A stretch of 64,000 nt of DNA from Gammaproteobacteria bacterium (GCA_031291175.1 JARLJO010000078.1:1-64000), one strand, 5' to 3'; positions 9,043-18,892 are shown, counted from the first letter of the stretch. The notes: generated by a model not told the origin, from the sequence alone. Translations and numbers: made by a program.

Positions 9043-10482
9043 ATGCAAACTTATTTATTTTACGACATAGAAACCACGGGTCTTAACAAAGCATTTGATC
9101 AAGTGCTGCAGTTTGCTGCCATTCGCACCGACCTTAACCTGCAAGAGATTGAACGTCACGAACTGAGAATAAAATTAAATGCTGACACCATTCCCGCGCC
9201 CAAAGCGATTATTACGCATTACATTGGTATCAAGGAATCACTAAAAGGCGACAAAGAACTGGATGCGATTCGTCAAATTCACCAATGGATGAATACACCA
9301 GGAACCATTAGCGTCGGCTACAACACCTTAGGATTTGATGATGAGTTTTTGCGTTTTTCTTTTTATCGAAACTTGCTATCGCCTTACACGCATCAATTTG
9401 CTAATCGGTGCGCTCGCATGGACCTCTACCCTATTACAGCAATGTATTCCCTCTTTAAAAAAGACATCTTAAATTGGCCAATGTTGGATGGTAAAACCAC
9501 ACTAAAACTTGAACACATTAATACAGCAAACCAATTCGTTGAAGGGCGCGCCCACCATGCTATGGTTGACGTTGAAGTCACATTGGCATTAGCCAGACGC
9601 TTCTTTCAAATGCGAGAGATGTGGGATTATGCGACAGGCTATTTCAACAAAAACGTCGACAAAGAACGCTATCAACAATTACCCCTTGTCTTAAATAGTC
9701 AGGATGGGGCTCACCGTGAGGGCATTATGCTAGATGGGAAATTTGGCAGTGCTCAATTTTACCAAGCTCCTGTTCTCTATTTAGGTGAACATAAGACTTT
9801 TACGAATCAAACTTTATGGCTACGATTGGACACCGAAAAACTCAGACAAAGCACCATGGATAATTTTACCGAGAACGCCTGGGTTGTTCGCAAAAAATGG
9901 GGTGAACCTGGCTTTGTTTTGCCACCGAAAGAACGCTTCCAAGCTCATCTTAGCGTTGAGCGGCAAGCCGAGGTAGCTGCCAACAAGCTTTGGCTCACGC
10001 AAAATCCTGACTTATTCCAACAAATCGTCCGCTATCATCGCGAATACCTGTATCCCGTCTTTCCCAATACCGATGTTAGTGCCAGCTTGTACCAAAATGG
10101 TTTCTGGAATGAGATGGAAAACAGCTTTTGTCGACGCTTCCACCAAGTAAACCCTACGGAAAAATCTGCCTCAACTGAGATCTTGAATAGTCCAAAACTA
10201 AAATCACTGGCTATTCGCTTAATCGGACGCCATTATCCTGAGAGCCTCTCAGCGGATCAAAAGCGTGAATTTGATGACTATATTCAGCACATCAATCACC
10301 CGGAAAAACTAGAATATATTATTGATTTTAAAGGAGAAAAACGCCTTAGCCCTCTTGATGCATTAAATGAGATCGCCGAACTTCGGGAAGCAGGCTCTCT
10401 CAATACGGAACAATTAATGTTACTCGATGAGTTAGAGCAATTTTTGCGCGAAAAAATCGGCCCCTCCTCGTCAGCAAAATGA
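9043..10482 (+). CDS. sbcB: exodeoxyribonuclease I
   Basis: 479 residues, the usual length. It is a 3'-5' single-strand DNA exonuclease of the DnaQ-like DEDDh class. FYDIETTGLNKAFDQ (Exo I) is followed by SVGYNTLGFDDEFLR (Exo II) and HHAMVDVEVTLALAR (Exo III). The SH3-like and helical C-terminal domains of bacterial ExoI follow (YHREYLYPVFP; a C-terminal acidic helix). An AAGGC site precedes the ATG. It acts in mismatch repair and recombination. It is divergent from the metalloprotease gene; the 258-bp AT-rich gap must hold both promoters, but I cannot place them securely. Confidence 0.93.
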   Translation: MQTYLFYDIETTGLNKAFDQVLQFAAIRTDLNLQEIERHELRIKLNADTIPAPKAIITHYIGIKESLKGDKELDAIRQIHQWMNTPGTISVGYNTLGFDDEFLRFSFYRNLLSPYTHQFANRCARMDLYPITAMYSLFKKDILNWPMLDGKTTLKLEHINTANQFVEGRAHHAMVDVEVTLALARRFFQMREMWDYATGYFNKNVDKERYQQLPLVLNSQDGAHREGIMLDGKFGSAQFYQAPVLYLGEHKTFTNQTLWLRLDTEKLRQSTMDNFTENAWVVRKKWGEPGFVLPPKERFQAHLSVERQAEVAANKLWLTQNPDLFQQIVRYHREYLYPVFPNTDVSASLYQNGFWNEMENSFCRRFHQVNPTEKSASTEILNSPKLKSLAIRLIGRHYPESLSADQKREFDDYIQHINHPEKLEYIIDFKGEKRLSPLDALNEIAELREAGSLNTEQLMLLDELEQFLREKIGPSSSAK

Positions 10483-10634
10483 TCCTCACTGGAGAGGCCA
10501 ACTTATTGAAATATCAGGCCCGAATGGAGAGTAACGGTTGCACATTTCCCAATCAGTTACTACAATAACACCCAATCGTCTCTTTTATAGTCTCAAATCA
10601 TTCCAATGCAAGATTAAGAACATATAGGATACAC

Positions 10635-12629
10635 ATGAGAAAAGCTTTTTATGCCTTATTTGCGCTCTCTACGATAGTCACTTTAGCCCTTACCACCAGC
10701 AGTCTTGCCGAAGATAGCCCAACCAAAACCGTCGTCACCACAAAAACCATTAATCAGACGACAACAGACAAACCAAGCAGTGGCCGTCTCTGGAATCTAC
10801 AAGATGCTGACATCCTAAGCATCATCAATGAAGTCTCTCTTGAAACGGGCAAAAATTTCATCGTCGATCCTCGTGTTAGCGGCAAAATTTCTCTGATTTC
10901 AAGCAAACCGCTCAAACCAAACGAAGTGTACCAAGTTTTTCTTTCCGTCTTAGGCTTACTGGGCTACTCCGCCATTCCCAGTGGCAACGTTGTCAAAATC
11001 GTACCCAATGTTGAAAGCACGGAGATGGCAACCCATGTTGCCACCAACCAATCACCAGGCAGAGGGGATGAAATTGTTGTTCGCGTCATCCCATTGGAAA
11101 ATGTTTCAGCGGCCCAGCTTTTACCCATTGTCCGCCCTATGTTGCCGCAATGGAGCAATATTTCCGCCTATACGCCTGGCAATGTGCTTATATTGATAGG
11201 CCATGCGTCCAACTTACAACGCATTCTGAGCGTGATTCAAAACATAGATTCCGCAGCCAACAACAACATTGAAGTGATACCCCTTCATCATGCCTCTGCA
11301 GGGCAAGTAGCCTCGGTATTATCCAATCTACAAAATAGCGCTAGAGCAAATGGTGACAGTGCGCCCGTCTCAGTCGCGGCCGATGAACGAAGCAACAGCA
11401 TTCTGCTCAGCGGAAACAAAGCCGCCAGAATTCGCATGAAGGTCTTAATCTCACAACTGGATGCGCCATCCACAGGCTCCCAGGGCAATACCGATGTGGT
11501 TTATCTTCGATATTTACAGGCAAAAAACCTGGCGCCTATCCTAGGTAAAATTGCCCAGAACATATTACGCACTGGTGCTACCGATGCATCCGCATCCCCT
11601 GTGAATTTTACCAATGCAGGAGGCGCAAACAACTCGAAAGCTGCCACCCCCGAAAACCTCACTAACATCCAGGCAGAAACCAATACTAACGCGCTCATTA
11701 TTACCGCCCCACCCACCGTCATGAGAGCGCTAAAAGCCATCATATCAAAATTAGATATTCGCCCTGCGCAGGTATTAGTCCAAGCCATCATTGTTGAAAT
11801 CGATCAAAACGATTTAAATAACCTGGGTATTCAATGGGGATCTCGCGGTCTCAATTTAAATGAAAACCTTCAAGGTGGCGCATCCACCTCGGTTACTTTC
11901 CCTCCATTAGGCGAAGGTACCGTAGGTATTATTCCTCACACCCAGATTAAAGCGGTGCTGAGCATCCTAGAAAACAAAACCGGGGTTAACATTCTATCAA
12001 CCCCCTCTGTTGTTGTACTAGATAACAAAAAAGCCACCCTCAAAGTGGGACAAGAAGTCCCACAACAAACGGGTACCTATGCAACAACAGGCACAACTGG
12101 CACAGTCACGCCGTTTAATACGATTGCGAATACACCGGTTGTTTTACAACTGGATGTAATTCCTCAGATCAACTTAGGCAGCTCCGTACGCTTACAGTTG
12201 AACCTGAAAAATGACACCTTACAAAACCCTGAAAACCCTGGCTTGAATCCTATTATCAACACCGCACAAATCACCAACTCAGTGATCGTAAACAGTGATG
12301 ATATCTTGGTTATTGGTGGCTTGATTAGTAACAACATTACAGAGAGCACTGACAAGATTCCCATCTTAGGTGACATTCCTGGTGTTGGCATACTCTTCCA
12401 ACATAAAAGACGCTCGCTTGAAAAGAAAAACTTAGTAGCGTTTATTAAACCTGTGATTATTTATAACAGCGAACAGGCAACCTCTATTACCAATACAAAA
12501 TATAACGACGTCCGCCAGGCACAAATTAACTGGCCAATAGACTTAAGCAGCGAAGGACAACAAAAACTGCAGAACATTCTGCCAATGTGGAAAAATAACA
12601 TCAACTTGCCAAAACCATTTGAATCCTAA
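10635..12629 (+). CDS. gspD: type II secretion outer-membrane secretin
   Basis: 664 residues (lspD in Legionella naming). A signal peptide (about 1-25) and a Thr-rich linker lead to the N0 domain (LWNLQDADILSIINEV). The N1-N3 KH-like repeats follow, with an Asn/Ala-rich loop in N3 (about 310-345). The beta-barrel secretin domain is marked by VGQEVPQQTGT and ends near LVAFIKPVII. It forms the outer-membrane gate through which folded exoproteins leave. An AGGA site lies upstream of the ATG. gspE and gspF follow at once on the same strand. Confidence 0.95.
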   Translation: MRKAFYALFALSTIVTLALTTSSLAEDSPTKTVVTTKTINQTTTDKPSSGRLWNLQDADILSIINEVSLETGKNFIVDPRVSGKISLISSKPLKPNEVYQVFLSVLGLLGYSAIPSGNVVKIVPNVESTEMATHVATNQSPGRGDEIVVRVIPLENVSAAQLLPIVRPMLPQWSNISAYTPGNVLILIGHASNLQRILSVIQNIDSAANNNIEVIPLHHASAGQVASVLSNLQNSARANGDSAPVSVAADERSNSILLSGNKAARIRMKVLISQLDAPSTGSQGNTDVVYLRYLQAKNLAPILGKIAQNILRTGATDASASPVNFTNAGGANNSKAATPENLTNIQAETNTNALIITAPPTVMRALKAIISKLDIRPAQVLVQAIIVEIDQNDLNNLGIQWGSRGLNLNENLQGGASTSVTFPPLGEGTVGIIPHTQIKAVLSILENKTGVNILSTPSVVVLDNKKATLKVGQEVPQQTGTYATTGTTGTVTPFNTIANTPVVLQLDVIPQINLGSSVRLQLNLKNDTLQNPENPGLNPIINTAQITNSVIVNSDDILVIGGLISNNITESTDKIPILGDIPGVGILFQHKRRSLEKKNLVAFIKPVIIYNSEQATSITNTKYNDVRQAQINWPIDLSSEGQQKLQNILPMWKNNINLPKPFES

Positions 12630-12633
12630 AATC

Positions 12634-14109
12634 ATGACCTTGATGACACAATCAAAAGCTATTCCATTTGCCTTTGCCAAGCGCCACGGCGTATTAGTCA
12701 TGGAGCTGGATAATGGTATTGCAAAAATTGTTTACCATGGCAAACCCAGCATCGCTGCATTGGCCGAAATTCGTCGGCACTTAAACATGCCGCTTGAGAT
12801 GTCAGAGGTAAACGAGGAAGCTTTCGGCAAACTACTGGTTAAAACCTATGAGACTGACTCCAGTATTGCCATGCAAATGGTAGAAGACATGGGCGAAGAA
12901 ATGGATTTATTCCATCTCATGCAAGAACTACCGAAATCGGAAGACTTGCTAGAAACCCAAGATGACGCACCGATTATTCGCTTGCTGAATGCATTACTCA
13001 GTGAGGCCATCAAAGAAGGCGCATCTGATGTCCACATCGAAACCTTCGAAAATCGTGTCTTAGTACGCTTTAGAGTCGATGGTGTTTTACGCGAAGTCTT
13101 AGAACCACAACGCGTGCTAGCACCGCTCATCGTTTCACGCATTAAAGTCATGGCCAAGTTAGATATTGCTGAAAAACGCTTGCCCCAAGATGGTCGTATC
13201 ACGCTTAAAATTGGTGGTCACGGCGTGGACGTTCGCGTCTCAACCATGCCAACCAGTCACGGTGAACGGGTCGTGTTACGCTTACTCGACAAACAAAGTG
13301 CACGCCTGGATCTCGCCCAATTAGGTATGGAACCAATCACCCTAAGCTTGATCCAAAAAATCATTGCCATTCCGCATGGCATTTTACTGGTTACAGGCCC
13401 CACAGGCTCGGGTAAAACCACAACACTTTATGCTGCTTTGACAACACTGAACACACAAAGCCGAAACATCCTGACAGTGGAAGACCCGATTGAATACGAC
13501 CTGCCTGGCATAGGGCAAACGCAGGTCAATTACAAAGTAAACATGTCATTTGCAAAAGGCTTACGTGCCATTTTGCGCCAAGATCCTGACGTCGTCATGG
13601 TCGGTGAAATTCGCGATATCGACACCGCGCAAATCGCCATTCAAGCGAGCTTAACCGGACACTTAGTGTTATCCACACTGCATACCAATAGCGCCATTGG
13701 TGCCATCACTCGTTTGGATGACATGGGCATCGAACCCTTCTTGCTCGCATCCAGCTTGATTGGCGTACTTGCACAACGCTTGATTCGCCTCCTTTGCAAA
13801 CATTGCAAAAAACCGATGCCTGCCAGCAGCGGAGAATGCAGTATATTGCATGTGCCAGATGCCACTATTTATCATCCAGTGGGCTGCGACCAATGCAAAA
13901 ATATCGGCTATAGTGGCCGAAGCGGTATTTATGAATTAATCGCGATTGATGACACACTACGCACCATGATTCACGATAAAACACCTGAACAACAAATTAA
14001 AAAATATGCCCGCACATTATTTCCCAGTATCCGCCAAGATGGTTTTATGCGAGTACTCGCGGGTGATACCTCACTTGAAGAAATTTTACGCGTCACCAGT
14101 GAGGAATAA
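12634..14109 (+). CDS. gspE: type II secretion ATPase
   Basis: 491 residues from the ATG just after the gspD stop; an in-frame TTG lies 15 bases upstream and another ATG 9 bases downstream. Visible elements are the N1/N2 domain, LPQDGRI, Walker A GPTGSGKTTT (about residues 256-265), the Asp box, Walker B region DPDVVMVGEIRD and the His box SLTGHLVLSTLHTN. A zinc-binding four-Cys element follows (CKHC and CDQC, with an extra Cys between). It powers pseudopilus assembly from the cytoplasmic face of the inner membrane with GspL and GspF. Confidence 0.95.
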   Translation: MTLMTQSKAIPFAFAKRHGVLVMELDNGIAKIVYHGKPSIAALAEIRRHLNMPLEMSEVNEEAFGKLLVKTYETDSSIAMQMVEDMGEEMDLFHLMQELPKSEDLLETQDDAPIIRLLNALLSEAIKEGASDVHIETFENRVLVRFRVDGVLREVLEPQRVLAPLIVSRIKVMAKLDIAEKRLPQDGRITLKIGGHGVDVRVSTMPTSHGERVVLRLLDKQSARLDLAQLGMEPITLSLIQKIIAIPHGILLVTGPTGSGKTTTLYAALTTLNTQSRNILTVEDPIEYDLPGIGQTQVNYKVNMSFAKGLRAILRQDPDVVMVGEIRDIDTAQIAIQASLTGHLVLSTLHTNSAIGAITRLDDMGIEPFLLASSLIGVLAQRLIRLLCKHCKKPMPASSGECSILHVPDATIYHPVGCDQCKNIGYSGRSGIYELIAIDDTLRTMIHDKTPEQQIKKYARTLFPSIRQDGFMRVLAGDTSLEEILRVTSEE

Positions 14110-14111
14110 AC

Positions 14112-15341
14112 ATGCCAGCTTTTCATTATGTAGCGATTGATTCAAAAGGTGAAAATCAAAAAGGCGTTGTGGAAGCGGAATCAGAAAAACATGCGCGACA
14201 ACTGCTACGCAATAAAGGCTTAATCCCGATCGAGACCCGCACAGTCCACCAAAAATCGGAACAATTTCATAAAAAAATCTTTCAGCGCTTCAAGAAAAGC
14301 GCATCCATCACACACAAAGACCTCTCACTGATTACACGTCAACTGGCTACTCTTTTAGCCGCTGCTATTCCTTTAGAAGAAGTCTTGGCAGCTGTTGCTG
14401 ATCAAACCGAAAAACCCAGTTCAAAAGGTTTAATACTGGCTGTCCGAGGAAAAGTTTTAGAAGGACACACACTCGCGAATGCCATGCGAGAATTCCCCCG
14501 CGCATTCTCCAATCTTTATTGCGCAACAATCGCAGCCGGTGAAAAATCCGGACATCTGGATATCGTATTAGAGCGCCTGGCAGATTACACCGAACAACAA
14601 TTTTTTATGCGTCAAAAAATTCAAAATGCGCTGATTTATCCGTCTATCATGATTTTGGTTTCGGTCGGCATTGTTGGGTTTCTACTAGAATATGTCGTAC
14701 CTAAAATGGTTGCCGTTTATCACAACACGGGGCAGGCGCTTCCCGGCATCACACAATTCTTGATTAGCCTCAGCAATGGCTTGAAGTCTTATGGCGTTTT
14801 TTTGCTGATTGGCCTTGCGATTGGTATTTATTTTTATCGTCGCGCCCTAAAAAATAGCCTCACCCTCCGCGAAAAAGTCCATGCATTTTGGCTACGCACT
14901 CCCATCTTAGGTAATGCCATCAAAACAATTAACACTGCACGCTTCTCGCGCACGTTTGCCATTCTGTCATCTGCGGGCGTTTCTATTTTGGAAGCCATGA
15001 CCATCTCAGCGCAACTCATCACGAACATTCCCATTCGTAAAGCGGTAGAAGAAGCCGCGAATAATATTCGAGAAGGTGCCAACATTCACCTGGCGCTGAA
15101 AAAAACTCGCTATTTTCCACCCATGAGTATTCATTTAATTGCTAGCGGAGAATCCAGCGGACAATTGGAACCCATGCTTGAACGCGCCGCAAACAATCAA
15201 GACAATGACATCAAACAATTGATTGAAACGGGACTGACGCTGTTTGAACCTGCAATCATTTTGATTATGGGGGCGATTGTTTTATTCATTGTGCTAGCGA
15301 TATTACTGCCTATTTTCCAGCTGGATCAAATGACGGGGTAA
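14112..15341 (+). CDS. gspF: type II secretion inner-membrane platform protein
   Basis: 409 residues, two copies of the T2SSF cytoplasmic domain and three membrane helices (about 173-193, 222-242 and 378-400). The GEKSG and SGESSG motifs mark equivalent positions in the two domains. An ideal GAGGA site overlaps the gspE stop two bases away, so translation is coupled. In many species gspG follows directly; here an antisense two-gene insertion intervenes. Confidence 0.94.
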   Translation: MPAFHYVAIDSKGENQKGVVEAESEKHARQLLRNKGLIPIETRTVHQKSEQFHKKIFQRFKKSASITHKDLSLITRQLATLLAAAIPLEEVLAAVADQTEKPSSKGLILAVRGKVLEGHTLANAMREFPRAFSNLYCATIAAGEKSGHLDIVLERLADYTEQQFFMRQKIQNALIYPSIMILVSVGIVGFLLEYVVPKMVAVYHNTGQALPGITQFLISLSNGLKSYGVFLLIGLAIGIYFYRRALKNSLTLREKVHAFWLRTPILGNAIKTINTARFSRTFAILSSAGVSILEAMTISAQLITNIPIRKAVEEAANNIREGANIHLALKKTRYFPPMSIHLIASGESSGQLEPMLERAANNQDNDIKQLIETGLTLFEPAIILIMGAIVLFIVLAILLPIFQLDQMTG

Positions 15342-15476
15342 ACCACCACCAAAGTAGATTAAATACTTTGAACAAGAAGGGACGTTGAAAGGGACAGGTG
15401 AAATAATAAAGTTAATTGCATCTTTCTGGGAAGTAACCACTCCCTTACGGTCGTGGCTCGGATGATTTCTATTTTG

Positions 15477-16253
15477 CTAGTCTATGATGTCAAGATCCAT
15501 GCCGCCGAACACTTGCTCTACCGTTTCATCGATCATATCAACGACAGAATAGTTAGACTCGCCCAGCCAACGCTTAATCGCGACCAACTCACGTCCGCGT
15601 AAGAAAATATAAAAACTCAAAAAGATGATATCGGGATCAATAGTAGGATCCATATCAAAAACATACCGTTCAGCATAAGGTAATCGCTTTTTTGCTTCTG
15701 CTGAGGTGAATTCTTTTAAAATATTGAACGCTTCTTCCGCAGTGGGCGCCTGCTCACACAATTCTTGAATTTCGTGATAATCCGACACACGTTGTTGCAA
15801 AATGCGATCCAATTCTTCTTCTTTGAATAATTCTGTAAAGCCATGAGGCAAGCGTTCATCAATAGCAAAAACCTTATTGATAAAATCCACATGATGAATG
15901 CGCGCAATGTCATTGCTAATCAAGTTGTTGAAAAACGGAACAGCAAGACAAGCTCGCTTGAATGAAGGTAAGTTGATATAAAACTTATCATCCTTGATCA
16001 TCAAGCTCCCGAGTCTAACAGGATGCTCTGTATTACGACGGAACGAATCTAATGATTCGAAATGCAATTCATCGCATTCGCCTTTCCAAAATAAGTTCCA
16101 AGTATTCGCCGTCGGGTTTTTACTTACACAGTCCGTGTGATCCAAAAGTTTGACCAGTGATGCCATGTCAAAAAGATCATAAGTCAAACGTAGAGGCTGA
16201 TAAGCTTCACCGGTTTCAACTGTTAAGAACGGTTTTTGCAACCGGTCAAACAT
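15477..16253 (-). CDS. unknown 258-residue protein inside the type II locus
   Basis: I do not recognise the family. The protein is soluble, without signal or membrane segments. It is Asp/Glu-rich and has a helical second half (FKEEELDRILQQ, TAEEAFNILKEF, DPDIIFLSFYIF). The C terminus is strongly acidic (VFGGMDLDIID). An AGGAGC site precedes the ATG. It lies 29 bases after the stop of a small upstream gene on the same strand, so the two are probably one transcript, opposite to the flanking gsp genes. No role in secretion can be claimed from sequence. Confidence 0.65.
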   Translation of the reverse strand: MFDRLQKPFLTVETGEAYQPLRLTYDLFDMASLVKLLDHTDCVSKNPTANTWNLFWKGECDELHFESLDSFRRNTEHPVRLGSLMIKDDKFYINLPSFKRACLAVPFFNNLISNDIARIHHVDFINKVFAIDERLPHGFTELFKEEELDRILQQRVSDYHEIQELCEQAPTAEEAFNILKEFTSAEAKKRLPYAERYVFDMDPTIDPDIIFLSFYIFLRGRELVAIKRWLGESNYSVVDMIDETVEQVFGGMDLDIID

Positions 16254-16282
16254 GCCGTGCTCCTAGTGTTTTTAATGCGCTA

Positions 16283-16534
16283 TTATCGGCGCGGGCCAGT
16301 AGGCGTATGCGTTTTAACATCATCAAGCGCTTGTCCTTTTCCTTTACGAAGCGTTTCGTTAGGTGCAAGCACACCTTCTTTAATATTATCATTAATACTT
16401 TCTTGTATCGCAGCTAATTTCTTTTTTGCGTCTTGGATGTCTTGCATTACTTCTGATATTTTTTTCTGTGCATCTCCAGCCGCGATTCCCGCCACTTCTA
16501 AAGCTGCAGTAATTTTCTTTATGGATGTTGACAT
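16283..16534 (-). CDS. unknown small helical protein
   Basis: 83 residues from the ATG that follows a GAGGG site; a longer frame 66 bases upstream has a poorer start. The middle (about 20-55) is a Lys/Asp/Gln-rich amphipathic helix with heptad-like spacing (KKISEVMQDIQDAKKKL). The tail is Pro/Arg-rich. A TATAAT box (16652-16647) may be its -10. It is the first gene of a probable two-gene antisense transcript with the 258-residue protein. Function unknown. Confidence 0.5.
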   Translation of the reverse strand: MSTSIKKITAALEVAGIAAGDAQKKISEVMQDIQDAKKKLAAIQESINDNIKEGVLAPNETLRKGKGQALDDVKTHTPTGPRR

Positions 16535-16693
16535 GTGTATACCCTCTTTGAAAGCACTCGTTTGTATGTTGTTTTTGTGCCTTCCTTGACAAAAAACCAA
16601 ACTCTGTTACTGTTTCAATCAAATCAATTAGATATAAATTTTGCAGATTATATATCGTAAATGACTGCTTTTATATATTATATGCCTAATTTT

Positions 16694-16739
16694 CTTAACA
16701 AAACCTTAAAATTTCCCATGTTTGTTCATTTATTATAAT
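16694..16739 (+). promoter_or_regulatory. PmrA-box-like promoter of gspG operon
   Basis: CTTAACAAA-AC-CTTAAAATT (16694-16713) is a direct repeat of CTTAA with an 11-bp period, pointing towards gspG. A perfect TATAAT lies at 16734-16739, 20 bp downstream. No good -35 hexamer is present, as expected for an activator-dependent promoter. Predicted leader about 32 bases. The second half-site fits the PmrA consensus better than the first. Confidence 0.5.
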
Positions 16740-16777
16740 CCAGAAACCCTAAAAAACCCTGAATGGTGACTATCTAT

Positions 16778-17221
16778 ATGAAAATAAACATTAAATCGAC
16801 AGCCCAGCGCGGCTTTACACTGATTGAAGTCATGGTGGTAGTGGTGATCCTCGGCATTCTCGCCGCCATCATTGTTCCCAAAATCATGAGCCGTCCTGAA
16901 CAAGCCCGCGTGATCGAAGCCAAACAAGATATTCTAGCCATTCAGAGCGCCCTGGATCTCTACAAACTCGACAATGGCTTTTATCCGTCCACAGATCAAG
17001 GCCTACAGGCATTAATTACAAAGCCGACCAATGCGCCAACCCCACAAAACTGGAAATCCGACGGCTATTTGCAAAAACTCCCAAAAGATCCCTGGGGTGA
17101 GGCGTATCAATACATGAATGAAAATGAAAAATTGCGCATTTTTAGCTTTGGACCAAAGGGTAAAGAAGGCGAAAGCGAAATTGGCAACTGGAACCTGGAC
17201 GACAAAGAAAAATCTCAATAA
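16778..17221 (+). CDS. gspG: major pseudopilin of type II secretion
   Basis: 147 residues from the ATG preceded by GGTGA. A class III leader ends at Gly before FTLIEVMVVVVILGILAA, with Glu at mature position 5. The C-terminal domain has the DPWGEAYQY motif conserved in GspG, whose loop usually binds calcium. It polymerises into the piston-like pseudopilus. The prepilin peptidase gene needed to process it is not in this window. First gene of the gspGHIJKLM run. Confidence 0.95.
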   Translation: MKINIKSTAQRGFTLIEVMVVVVILGILAAIIVPKIMSRPEQARVIEAKQDILAIQSALDLYKLDNGFYPSTDQGLQALITKPTNAPTPQNWKSDGYLQKLPKDPWGEAYQYMNENEKLRIFSFGPKGKEGESEIGNWNLDDKEKSQ

Positions 17222-17291
17222 CTTAATTAAATGTGTCGCATTGGCGAACAAATATTAAAGCTAAATAAAACCAAAGCGCGAACACTACCGT

Positions 17292-17310
17292 ACCGCGGCT
17301 TGTCCGCGGT
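17292..17310. repeat. REP-like hairpin, CGCGGCTTGTCCGCG family
   Basis: ACCGCGG-CTTGT-CCGCGGT hairpin followed by ATCCAGCGC, as in the edge copy at 1-31. It sits in the 190-bp gap between gspG and gspH, where such a stem could stabilise or attenuate the gspG message over the rest of the operon. Confidence 0.75.
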
Positions 17311-17411
17311 ATCCAGCGCTTACCAGACCCAAACAAGCGCCATAGCAACAGAAAGCACCCATGGAAATGATGCTATCCTATCACTCACCTTGTGACAATG
17401 TTGAGAGCGCT

Positions 17412-17927
17412 ATGCGAAAAACAACCGGCTTCACTCTAGTAGAAATTCTCATCGTGATGTTGATTATCAGCATCGTTGGCAGCGTTGCCGTTTTAACCAT
17501 TAGCCGCAACCAAAATTCGCAATATACCGCTTTCGCAAAACAGCTAACGAACTATCTGGCCCTAGCTGAACAACAAGCCATTCTGCAACCCGCTACCCTG
17601 GGCATAGCCTTTACTGAAGACTCATTTCAGTTTTACCAATATCAAACCAACAGTCGCGACAAAGAAAATGCATGGGAGCCCCTAAGCGACCCTCTGTTAG
17701 GCCCTCACCGAATCCCAAAAGACATCCATCTCACACTCGTCATCGAAGGAAAAACCATTCCGTCGGCAACCAGCGCTGAGCACACAAAACCTTACTTAAT
17801 TATCTCAAACAGTGGCGATATCCCCACTTTTGTTATCTATATTGGCAAACAAGGCGCACACCCTCGTTATAAAATAGTAGGTGAACCCAACGGGAGTATT
17901 AAGAGTGAACCAGTGCAAGAAGAATAA
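17412..17927 (+). CDS. gspH: minor pseudopilin GspH
   Basis: 171 residues from the ATG preceded by GAGAG; an in-frame ATG 51 bases upstream would give an unusually long leader. Leader MRKTTG is followed by FTLVEILIVMLIISIVGSVA. The globular domain has the weak similarity usual for GspH. It is one of the minor pseudopilins and probably links the tip complex to GspG. Its last 23 bases overlap the chosen gspI start. Confidence 0.85.
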   Translation: MRKTTGFTLVEILIVMLIISIVGSVAVLTISRNQNSQYTAFAKQLTNYLALAEQQAILQPATLGIAFTEDSFQFYQYQTNSRDKENAWEPLSDPLLGPHRIPKDIHLTLVIEGKTIPSATSAEHTKPYLIISNSGDIPTFVIYIGKQGAHPRYKIVGEPNGSIKSEPVQEE

Positions 17928-18288
17928 AATAGCCGGCTTCACCTTAATCGAAGTCTTGATCGCACTCGCCATATTAAGCATTGCGCTGACCGCTATTATC
18001 AAAGCCACAGCACAAAATATTCGTGACACCAGCTATCTACAAGACAAAGACATTGCCGCATGGATTGGCACGGAAGTCATTAATGAGGCCCGTGTTGGCG
18101 TATTAAAATTACCCGCCCAGCCCGATAAAATTGAGGAAGAAAAAAAAGTACTAGGCCAGGCATGGAAAATCAAAGCCTACTCCATCCCCTCACCCAACCA
18201 AAAAATCCAGGAACTGCGCGTGGATGTGTTTCGCAAATCCGATGACACTAAACTAATTTCGTTGACGAGCTATCGCTATGTCTCATAA
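17905..18288 (+). CDS. gspI: minor pseudopilin GspI
   Basis: 127 residues from a GTG about 8 bases after GGGAG; another in-frame GTG lies 24 bases upstream. Leader ends KIAG before FTLIEVLIALAILSIALTA. The segment DKDIAAWIGTEVINEAR matches the GspI region preceding its globular fold. It is a tip-complex protein with GspJ and GspK. It overlaps gspH at its start and gspJ at its end. Confidence 0.88.
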   Translation: MNQCKKNKIAGFTLIEVLIALAILSIALTAIIKATAQNIRDTSYLQDKDIAAWIGTEVINEARVGVLKLPAQPDKIEEEKKVLGQAWKIKAYSIPSPNQKIQELRVDVFRKSDDTKLISLTSYRYVS

Positions 18289-18892
18289 AAAATGCAGAAA
18301 AGGCTTTACCTTACTAGAGGTCTTAGTCGCGTTATTTATTTTTACGATCATCGCTGTCATCATGACCAGCGCCTTACATAATATTTTAAATATACAAGCT
18401 GAAACAGAGAAGCACGCCTCGCGTATCAACGAACTCCAAATGACGTTCTTGCTGATGTCTCGCGATATAGAGCAAACAATCGATCGCCCCATTACCAACG
18501 CAAAAGGCATGAAAGAGAGCGCTTTTGTTGGCGCTGCGGATCAGCTCGCCTTCACACATGGCGGTATGGCAAATCCAGAAGGGCAACTCCAACGCAGCAC
18601 ACTGCAGCGAGTTAGCTATCATCTTGAAAATGGCAAACTGATCCGTGAGACCTGGAACGTATTAGACCAAGTTCCGACCACACACGGAAACTCACGCACC
18701 TTATTGAATGCCGTCACGGAAATGCGCATTGAATATCTCGATCAAAACGGCATTTTTCGTCATAGCTGGCCAGCCGCCGAACAAACTAACTCGCCACCCC
18801 TGCCTCGCGGTGTGCGCATTTCCCTTACACTAGAGAAATGGGGTAAAATCACACAATTCTACGTTATCTCGGGACAAGCCTTTGGCACGTAA
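18278..18892 (+). CDS. gspJ: minor pseudopilin GspJ
   Basis: 204 residues. Leader MSHKKCRKG precedes FTLLEVLVALFIFTIIAVI. The conserved RDIEQTIDRPI and the PLPRGVRISLTLEKWG segment are typical of GspJ. It overlaps gspI by 11 bases and gspK by 11 bases, so expression is translationally coupled. It belongs to the pseudopilus tip. Confidence 0.93.
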   Translation: MSHKKCRKGFTLLEVLVALFIFTIIAVIMTSALHNILNIQAETEKHASRINELQMTFLLMSRDIEQTIDRPITNAKGMKESAFVGAADQLAFTHGGMANPEGQLQRSTLQRVSYHLENGKLIRETWNVLDQVPTTHGNSRTLLNAVTEMRIEYLDQNGIFRHSWPAAEQTNSPPLPRGVRISLTLEKWGKITQFYVISGQAFGT

